Assembly (NCBI RefSeq): GCF_001411555.2
Contig: NC_049911.1
Span: 5,898,209 to 5,962,208 of the forward strand
Source of the DNA: Juglans regia
Lineage: Eukaryota > Streptophyta > Magnoliopsida > Fagales > Juglandaceae
Length of the DNA stretch: 64,000 bases
Direction: 5' to 3'
A program made the translations under genes and the position numbers. The notes beneath the pieces were generated by a model. The model ran no database searches, was not told the origin of the DNA, and saw nothing but the letters and a program-made list of their open reading frames with translations. This document shows, one piece after another, positions 57,000 to 64,000 of the stretch (positions are counted from its first letter, which is position 1; every line of letters starts with the position of its first letter).

Positions 57000-57959
57000 C
57001 CAACGATAAAATAAGTCCTCCAATCCTGAGACCAACCCTCACCACCCAACTAGTCCCTATTACATCCATCCCGGGGAAGGAGCTTCTTCTCCACTAGTTC
57101 CAGACCTTCAAACCACAGAAATATTTCTAACTTGGGCAAGGATCATGCGCCAAGCCTTGAATATCAAAAACAAATTGGGATTCATTGATGCCAAAATTCT
57201 CAAACCATCAGATGCTTCATATCCTCTCTATGCTGCTTGGGAACGTTGCAATGATATGGTGATTGCTTGGATTCAACACTATGTTGGGTTTGAACATAGA
57301 GCAAGCATCACTCATGCAACCACTGCCGCAGCTATTTGGAATTATCTCCGCAAGCGATTTTCAATCAAAACGCTCCACGAATTTTTCAACTCACTAAATC
57401 GATCTCAGCACTTACTCAAGATGATGAATTGGTTATCCAATATTATAATAAACTCAAAAGTTTCCGGAATGAATTGGAAATATATGAATTCATGCCTTCC
57501 TCTAAGTGTGGAGCAATGAAGACCCTGATGGATTACACTCACCGAAGTAAGGTTATGCAGTTCCACATGGGACTGCATGAATCATTTGACGTCGTTCGAG
57601 CACAAATCTTACTCTATGATCCTCTTCTAGCGTTAAATCGAGTTTTATCTCTTATACAACAAGAGGAAAGGCGTAGACAACTTAATTACCCTCCAGCACC
57701 GATTGCAATGGTAGCAAGAGGACCTGATCAACGCAATCAATCCTCCTCACGTAAACATCGATTGTTTTGTACTCACTGCAACATCCAGGGACACTCATTG
57801 CAACGATACTTCAAAGCAAATCCTAATCTCCATGTGTGTTCCCATTGTCGCATACCAGAACATACCAGAGACAAGTGCTACAAACTAAATGGATTTCCTC
57901 TAGGTCACATAAATAATTCCAAATTTAAATCATATGCTAATCAATCTTCACTTGAATAG
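57000..57959 (+). pseudogene. Copia4 gag
   Basis: N-terminal copia pattern near 57,055-57,190 (SPYYIHPGEGASSPLVPDL, MRQALNIKNKLGFI), UBN2-type gag (WERCNDMVIAWIQHYVG), a frameshift near 57,350, then 57,336-57,959 with FNQNAPRIFQLTKS, YNKLKSFRNELEIYE and MGLHESFDVVRAQILL. Knuckles: CTHCNIQGHSLQRY, with Tyr in place of the last Cys, and CSHCRIPEHTRDKC. The frame ends at 57,957, before protease. Confidence 0.87.
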
Positions 57960-59990
57960 GAACAAACCGGCAATGGCTCACGTAATACTCAAGAACAGTA
58001 CGCCCGCATCCTTGCCTTACTCCAATCTCCTCAACTTCCAGCCGCTACATCTGCTACAAATCATGCTTGTTCAAATTCATCAACCTCTGCAATTTCCCCT
58101 GTTTCTGGTATTCTTTGTTACAATTCTACAAACACATGACACACCATCACAAAATCCACACACTCCTGGATAATAGACACTGGAGCTACAGATCATGCTT
58201 GATCTGTAGCCCCACTCTTTTCAATCATAATGTAACCCTCATCTCACACACGATCAAACTTCCGAATGGCACCACAATACCCGCCATACACGTTGGTGAT
58301 ATCAATCTTTCTGACCAACTCATTCTCAAACATGTGCTTTGTGTACCTGCTTTCTCATTCAATTTACTCTCTGCCAAATCTTTGTCCACTCATTCAAATT
58401 GTTGTCTTATTTTTTCTTCTAACTCGTCATATTCAGGACCTTTCATGCTGGAAGACGACTGGCACAAGGACAATGCATAATGGATTCTATCACCTCCACA
58501 ATACCAGACCAGATCCCACGGCTTTACAATCTTTTTTTTCTACTTTCTGTTCCAGCTATGTTAACACTACACATGTTTCAAAATTTGATGAGTTCACACT
58601 ATGGCATTACAGACTTGGACATAGTTCCATAACAAAACATGTATTGAATGATATTCAGAAGTCAAGTTCAAAGCCCACTCCCAAAGCAGCACAAATTCTC
58701 ATTTCCTCAATCAAATACCACAACTTCCAAACCATTCGACTTAATTTCTGTTGACAATTGGGGCCCTAATCCGATCCAAGCTCACAATGATGTCAAATAC
58801 TTCCTTACAATTGTGGACCAATTCACCATATACACCTAGATATATTTACTCTGAAATGAATCTGAAGGTCACACATCCATTCAAAATTTCTTTTCCCTTA
58901 TGGCTGCTCAATTCAACACACAAATCAAAACAATCAGATCTGATAATGGTGCCGAGTTTAATATGCCCTCATTCTATGATTCCAAAGGAAAATTGCATCA
59001 ACTTACATGTGTCGCCACTCCCAAAAAAAATGCCTTCACTGATTATAAATATCTGCACATATTAAACATTGCCAAATCATTGAAATTTCAATCAGACCTA
59101 CCTATAAAATACTGGATGGAATTCATCAACATTGTCGTCTACTTAATCAACCAAAACCCTTCTCCAAACCTTCAAGGCAAGTCTCCATTTGAAATGCTCT
59201 ATATCAAAAAACCATCATATTCCCACCTCAAAACATTCGGATGCCTTTGTTTTGCCTTCACATTAACCCATGGCCGTTCCAAATTTGATGGCCGCGCCAG
59301 AAAGTGCTTGTTTATCAACTATCCTTATGGAGTTAAGGGATACAAACTCCTCACCACCACAAACCAAATATTCCTTTCTCGTGACGTTATATTTCATGAA
59401 AATATTTTCCCTCTCAAACAATCCAACCTCGAACCCCAAGACTTGAATATCTCCCCTCCGCTTAACTCACTCACGCATCTTATTGACACCTCCCATCAAA
59501 CACCTCATGTGCACCTCGATTCTACACTTCCCATCGAACCCCAAGACTTCCATACCTCCCTCCGCTTAACTCTCCCACGCCACTTATTGACACCTCCCAT
59601 CAAACACCTCCTGTGCACCTCGATTCTACACCGCTCGTTGACAATCCCAACATTACACCAACTAAATTACCCTCCCTCACAAATACCTTTCCATCATTAC
59701 CCTCACGACGATCCACCAAAACTTGAACCGCCCTTGCCTACCTCAAAGAATTCCATTATAATGCACTGTCTCCATCTCCGTCCTATTCCGAGTTGGAAGC
59801 TACTAGGTCCACCAACAGCATGGGTTCAAACATTCTTTTTCCTCTATCTTCTGTGTTGTCTTACAATTTTTTATCACCATCATTCAAAGCATTTACAGCT
59901 TCCATCTCTGTCCACACCGAACCAACATCACACATTCAAGCCCTCAAAAATCTCATCTGGTGTAAGGCAATGGAGTAGAAACTCACTACT
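57960..59990 (+). pseudogene. Copia4 protease-integrase-linker
   Basis: The protease site near 58,168 reads WIIDTGATDHA followed by a frame change. Integrase: LWHYRLGHSS zinc half near 58,600; core D changed in SVDNWGPN (W after N where family has DIWGP; Asp retained), RSDNGAEF kept, but the Glu-bearing QQNAFAERKHRH seen in Copia5 is KKNAFTDYKYLH here, so the third catalytic acid is lost. A stop follows IYT near 58,838. The GYKLL block follows at about 59,338. The linker contains two 105-bp tandem units (59,431 and 59,536; GAACCCCAAGACTT...). Confidence 0.86.
59431..59640. repeat. Two 105-bp tandem units in the Copia4 linker
   Basis: GAACCCCAAGACTT...CACCTCGATTCTACAC is repeated head to tail. 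Copia5 carries one unit followed by a shortened second. Confidence 0.8.
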
Positions 59991-61440
59991 CTAGAGCTCA
60001 ATGAGACATGGTCCATCGTCGATTTACCTCCTGGCAAGAAGCCGATTGATTACAAATGGGTATACCAGTACAAATTCAAAGTAGACGGCTCCATTGAACG
60101 TGCTAAAGCGAGATTGGCTGGAAGGGCTTCACTCAACGTGAAAGTATTGATTTCCATGATACGTTCTCACTGGTTGCTAAGATGGTCTCTATCTGCACTC
60201 TCCTTGTTGTGGCTACCATAAAGGGGTGGGACTTACAGCAATTGGACGTAAATAATGCGTTCTTATATGCAGAACTTGACGTAGAACTATATGCGGCTTC
60301 CTCCTGGCCTTGCTTCCACACATGCAAACAAAGTATGCAAACTACACAAAAGTATTTATGGTCTCCGACAGGCATCCTGCCAATGGAACCTAAAGCTTTC
60401 ATCTTCCCTTGCTGAATTTGGCTTCGTGCAGTCCAAGTCAGACTACAGTATGTTCATCAAACACACGGCATCATCATTTATAGCTTTGTTGGTCTACATT
60501 GACGACGTTATTTTGATGAGTTCAAACCATAAATCAGTCGATGAAGTCAAGCACTTCCTATCCACCAAATTCAAGATAAAAAATATGGGTTCACTCAAAT
60601 ATTTCCTGGTATGGAAATCGCTCGATCAAAGGCAGGAATTCAAATTTGTCAACGTAAATACACCTTGGATATCATATCCGAGACTGGCATGCTCGCCACC
60701 AAGCCCTCACCCATACCAATGGAATCGAATATCAAACTCCAAAAGGAGGAAGGAGCCTTATTTCATGATCCTACTCTGTATAGGAAATTGGTTGGTAAGT
60801 TACTTTATCTAACAAACACATGGCTTGACATCAATTATAGCTGAATCTTCTAAGTCAGTTCATGGAAGCCCCATGAATACCTCACTATGATGCTCTCATT
60901 AAGGTCATTTGGTATCTCAAAATTAAACCATGCCAAGGAATCATCTTTCCCGCCAATTCACTATTAAAAATCACAACCTACACAAATGCTAATTGGGCCA
61001 ATTGCCCCGACACACGACGATCAACAATTGGCTTTTGCATGTTCATTGGTCAATCTCTCGTTGCCTAGAAATCGAAGAAGCAGAACACTATCTCGCGATA
61101 CTCGGCTGAATCATAATACAGAGCTATGGCTGCCGTAGTTTGTGAACTTACATGGCTCCGATATTTTCTCAATGACCTCTGCATTACGATTGATGCTCCA
61201 GCAACCTTGTATTGTGACAACTTAGCCGCATTGCATATAGTTGCCAACCCCGTGTTCCATGAGTGAACCAAGCACATCGAACTAGATTGTCATCTAGTTT
61301 GTGACAAAATTTCAACTGGCCAAGTAGCTGTTGCACACGTCCCTTCCTCTGATCAGTTAGTTGATCTTCTCACCAAGCCCGTGCATTCTCCAACGCTCAC
61401 TACATATGCTTGTCCAAGATGGGAATCTTAAACATCTACT
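59991..61440 (+). pseudogene. Copia4 RT-RNase H
   Basis: RT entry near 60,000-60,110 (LNETWSIVDLPPGKKPIDYKWVY), a frameshift around GRASLNVK (60,120), IKGWDLQQLDVNNAFLYAEL (60,218), a frame change at about 60,288, then 60,291-60,812 with [18 protein letters not shown] and the catalytic [11 protein letters not shown] (YIDD for YVDD). RNase H is recognisable from about 60,975 (TYTNANWANCPDTRRS, where the first acidic position is Asn; SAES-stop; LYCDNLAALH). At least four frame changes or stops. It ends beside CTTGCGGGGGACTG, the purine tract. Confidence 0.86.
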
Positions 61441-61458
61441 CTCCATCTTGCGGGGGAC

Positions 61459-61746
61459 TGTTGAGATTATAGGATGCAATTGGACATACAATGCCCATGG
61501 TTCCACTTGATAAAGATATAGCAATCACATGAGGCCATTCTGTTATGCATTATAAGCTGTCAATTATTCTTTGTTCATTTATTGTTATTTCATTCTATTT
61601 TTGTAATCGATAAATAGCAGCACATAGCTTGTACAAACACACAAAATATTCAAATATAATTCGGTTATTCCAATTTCAGCTTTTTGTTGTCTTCATCTTC
61701 TTCATGCTCTTTTCTTCAATTTTCATTCTCTGTGCCACTGTTAATA
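61459..61746 (+). repeat. Copia4 3' LTR (288 bp)
   Basis: Starts TGTTGAGATTA, ends CTGTTAATA, with GATAAATAGCAGC where the MITE sits in the 5' copy. Followed by GAGAC. Confidence 0.9.
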
Positions 61747-62238
61747 GAGACAGTACTGTTTGCAAATAGTATTTATACAAACTCTCAACATTCATATTTT
61801 CACTGATACCTCGTACAAGGAAGAAGAAGAAGATACACAGCTCGTCTAGTCCTAAGCGTTGAATCCGGCCTCCTTGCTTGATCTTGAAACTTTTTCCCTT
61901 TTGTTTGCCCTATCTTCTCACGCCTCAAAACCGGTTCTCTTTTTCTATGGTGTATTTGTTATTTTCTTTTATTCTCTAGTTTACAAAGCATATTAATATT
62001 GTACACGCTATTAATTTATCTTTCTATTTTTCAACCCATTTTCAATGTTTTTTTTTCCTTAAAGAAGGTTGATTGATTACCGGAGAAACACGTACAAACT
62101 ATAACGAGCATTGCGTTACCTTCTTTATTTTAAACTTAAAACGAACAGAACAAGCATCTACAACACAAAATTCCAGAAAAACAGATAGACACAAAAAAAG
62201 AAAAAGAAGGAAGGCGAACTGTGAAGTTCATGCAAACT
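61747..62238. repeat. UGT downstream flank, continuation of copy 4
   Basis: GAGACAGTACTGTTTGC, CTCAACATTCATATTTT, ACAGCTCGTC and TACCGGAGAAACACGTAC match 50,623-51,000 downstream of UGT-B. Probable 3' UTR side of UGT-D; no gene. Confidence 0.8.
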
Positions 62239-63448
62239 TTAATCCTTGGTAGCGAACATCACATGCCTGTGGTTCACAAGAAACTCAACGAATTTGTCTA
62301 CATATCGGTACTGGAGTTGCTTGTCTCCAAAACTGGTCATCATCTCCTTAGCTTTATCCCTATAAATCTATCCCTCTGCATCCTTCATCACCAACCTTAG
62401 CGTCTTGGCCACAGATTCCCTGCTAAATGACCCGTCCTGCTCATTTCTAGGTACCTCTGCTCCTATCTGCATCTTTTCCAAAAGCTTGCCATTCAGTACT
62501 TGGTCCCCAAACATGGGCAACATAATAAGCGGACGTCCAAACTGGAATGCCTCTGTCACTGAACTCCAACCACAATGTGTAAAGTAACCCCCAACTGACT
62601 CGTGACCTAATATCCTAACCTTAGGCGCCCAACCCCACCAAAAAATCCCATGACCTTTGATTCGCTCCTCAAATCCTTCAGGTATCTGATCATCCGAGTC
62701 TTCTCCATCTTCCGGGAGGTTTTGCTTCCTTAGAACAAGAAAGAAGGGCAAACCCGATTGCTCTAGGCATGATTTCGGTGCCTAACGCCATTTTACTGAA
62801 ACGAAAACCAGTTGGAAATACCAAGCATTTTCTTCATCGAAGCCAAGCATTACCTCCTTTGCCACAAAGAGCAAAAACACTACTTTTGTTGGAAAGCTAA
62901 TCCATTTGGGAGGTACAGTTAAACGCTCAAGCTCCATCCTCGTGCCCTTTGGATATATAGCATCTTCCATCACACTTGACTCTACTGGTGGTCCAAAGAA
63001 ATCTAGACACGATGCACTGAAAACACTGAAGAACGCCCGTGAGATGCATAGCTTAATAGCAATTGGTGGTGACCAATGGGGGGCAAAGTCATATACAATA
63101 CAGTCCAAATCACTTTGGACTGTATTTAAAGGTTCCTGCAGGAGACTGTCGAAAGCTATCTTAAGGTATGGAACTATGTGGCCGGTGTGGTACATCCATG
63201 GTGGCCTCTGCGTTTTCTGGGAGGTTCTCTACATGGGGCAAGGGCAACTTCACAAAATTTATGAAAGATGCTAGATCTAGAGGGGTCTTTGGGAGGCGTT
63301 CAATGTTTCTAGGAGTAGAAATGAATGAAATATGATGACCCTTTCGAGCTATGTGTTTGCTGAGCTCTAAGAACGGGATTATGTGACCGAAGGCCAGCCA
63401 TGGGAACATGACTATGTGAATTAGCTTCTTAGGCTGATCATCAACCAT
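62239..63448 (-). pseudogene. UGT-D: UGT91-like pseudogene with an internal deletion
   Basis: The N-terminus (63,448, [22 protein letters not shown]) keeps the catalytic His; VYDFAPHW keeps the Asp. Four extra bases at about 63,180-63,186 shift the frame after ATMDVP. At 63,095-63,133 the exon sequence of the other copies is replaced by a hairpin made from the promoter motif. A small loss near 62,820 shifts the frame again. About 260 bp present in UGT-B (51,705-51,962) are missing at about 62,767. The PSPG box is intact (WAPKVRILGHESVGGYFTH, CGWSSVTEAF, FGDQ). A CAG to TAG change gives a stop after KDAEG (62,368-62,370); the remaining codons run to the TAA at 62,239. Confidence 0.92.
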
Positions 63449-63499
63449 GGCATCCAGTTGGTGGTATTGATCTTGAGCTCATGATCTTATCAGTCTCCT

Positions 63500-63507
63500 T
63501 TTAAATA
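63500..63507 (-). promoter_or_regulatory. TATA-like box of UGT-D
   Basis: TATTTAAA on the minus strand in CTGTATTTAAAAG, same place as in UGT-A and UGT-B. Confidence 0.55.
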
Positions 63508-64000
63508 CAGTCCAAAGCAATTTGACGGTGATTTCTTAATTGTTTAACCACGGGTATCCACTGCCCGAAATTCTTATACCACAGTACAGTCTCATTAATC
63601 AAAGAGTTACATAAAGCGAATTTTACATATTTTTTATACATTTTACATTGGCCATATCAATTATTTTATATAAAAACATGTAAAATAATCAATCACGTTA
63701 ATAAAATAAACAATAAATATGTAAAAATGACTACAAATAAAATTTTTGTTATTTAAAGAAATGACTGTCACATTGAAACGCTAATAATTCATAAATAATT
63801 TTCTAATAAAATACTACAATTTCGGAAAATTTGACATAATATTTACATCAAATTATAAAATTATTTTTATTATAAAAAATATAATATAAAATTATATCAA
63901 TTTATTAACTTAATACGTTAATCTTTATGGGGGCCTTTTCTAATGATTTATTTATAAAATTTGTGTTAGAGGAGCACTTAATTAACTTGCCAGCACTAAA
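63508..64000. other. UGT-D upstream DNA, no gene seen
   Basis: Shares CACAGTACAGTCTCATTAAT (about 63,579) with the UGT-A upstream flank; the remainder is AT-rich intergenic DNA. Confidence 0.6.

Larger units (their letters stand above)
56263..61746 (+). mobile_element. Copia4: Ty1-copia element in the UGT-D 3' flank
   Basis: 5' LTR 56,263-56,966 (enlarged by an inserted MITE) and 3' LTR 61,459-61,746; flanked by GATAC (56,258-56,262) and GAGAC (61,747-61,751), one mismatch, where UGT-B's flank has the unsplit CCAGAGACAGTACTG. Internal gag, protease, integrase, RT and RNase H are all recognisable and all broken. Copia5 is a fragment of the same family. Confidence 0.92.

Noticed and set aside
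1..64000. CRISPR arrays, bacterial defence systems, operons, tRNA or rRNA genes
   Set aside because: No regularly spaced repeats with unique spacers, no cloverleaf-like tRNA and no rRNA signature were recognised; the sequence is plant nuclear repeat DNA.

Overview
The window is plant nuclear DNA: AT-rich, with introns, MITEs, Ty1-copia retrotransposons, a CACTA transposon and a family-1 glycosyltransferase (UGT) cluster. The repeat types suggest a woody dicot; Fagales/Juglandaceae is a low-confidence guess from the repeat families. No tRNA, rRNA, CRISPR or prokaryotic feature was seen, and no single-copy gene is clearly intact.

The host locus is a tandem array of minus-strand UGT91-like genes, all broken. 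UGT-A (26.6-26.8 kb plus 36.8-38.1 kb) is split by a copia element and carries frameshifts and a stop. UGT-C (41.6-42.7 kb plus 47.5 kb) is split by another copia and lost its 3' half at a LINE junction. UGT-B (51.2-52.7 kb) is full length except for one nonsense codon in its UDP-sugar-binding box. UGT-D (62.2-63.4 kb) has a deletion of about 260 bp, frameshifts and a nonsense codon. The downstream and upstream flanks of the genes are also duplicated (25.6-26.4, 50.4-51.2, 56.0-56.3 and 61.7-62.2 kb; 0.32-0.48 and 55.3-55.5 kb), so the array grew by segmental duplication.

The rest is nested transposons. From 476 to 25,592 lies Copia1, split by a 20.4-kb CACTA transposon (3,172-23,542, TSD CCA). 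The CACTA carries decayed TNPA-like and TNPD/TNP2-like genes on the minus strand. Its TNPD gene is split by a solo-LTR-like element (13,903-17,266, TSD GGGCA). It also holds two further MITEs, a hAT-type MITE and a possible Helitron with a six-exon replication protein A-like gene fragment whose splice phases all match. From 26,778 to 36,783 lies Copia2, which sits in UGT-A; its integrase is split by an LTR element (29,243-33,939) that itself contains a second solo LTR (30,784-33,283). Copia3 (42,662-47,487, TSD CTAAG) sits in UGT-C and lacks part of its reverse transcriptase. Copia5 (48.2-50.4 kb) is an LTR-less fragment. Copia4 (56,263-61,746) sits in the 3' flank of UGT-D, and its 5' LTR holds a MITE that holds a hAT-type MITE.

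I found no convincing new biological system. The most informative items are the exact insertion hierarchy, the nearly intact UGT-B, the in-phase RPA-like fragment inside the CACTA, and several hairpin and tandem structures listed under findings. Boundaries with TSDs were read by eye from the sequence; family names rest on remembered motif patterns, not searches.
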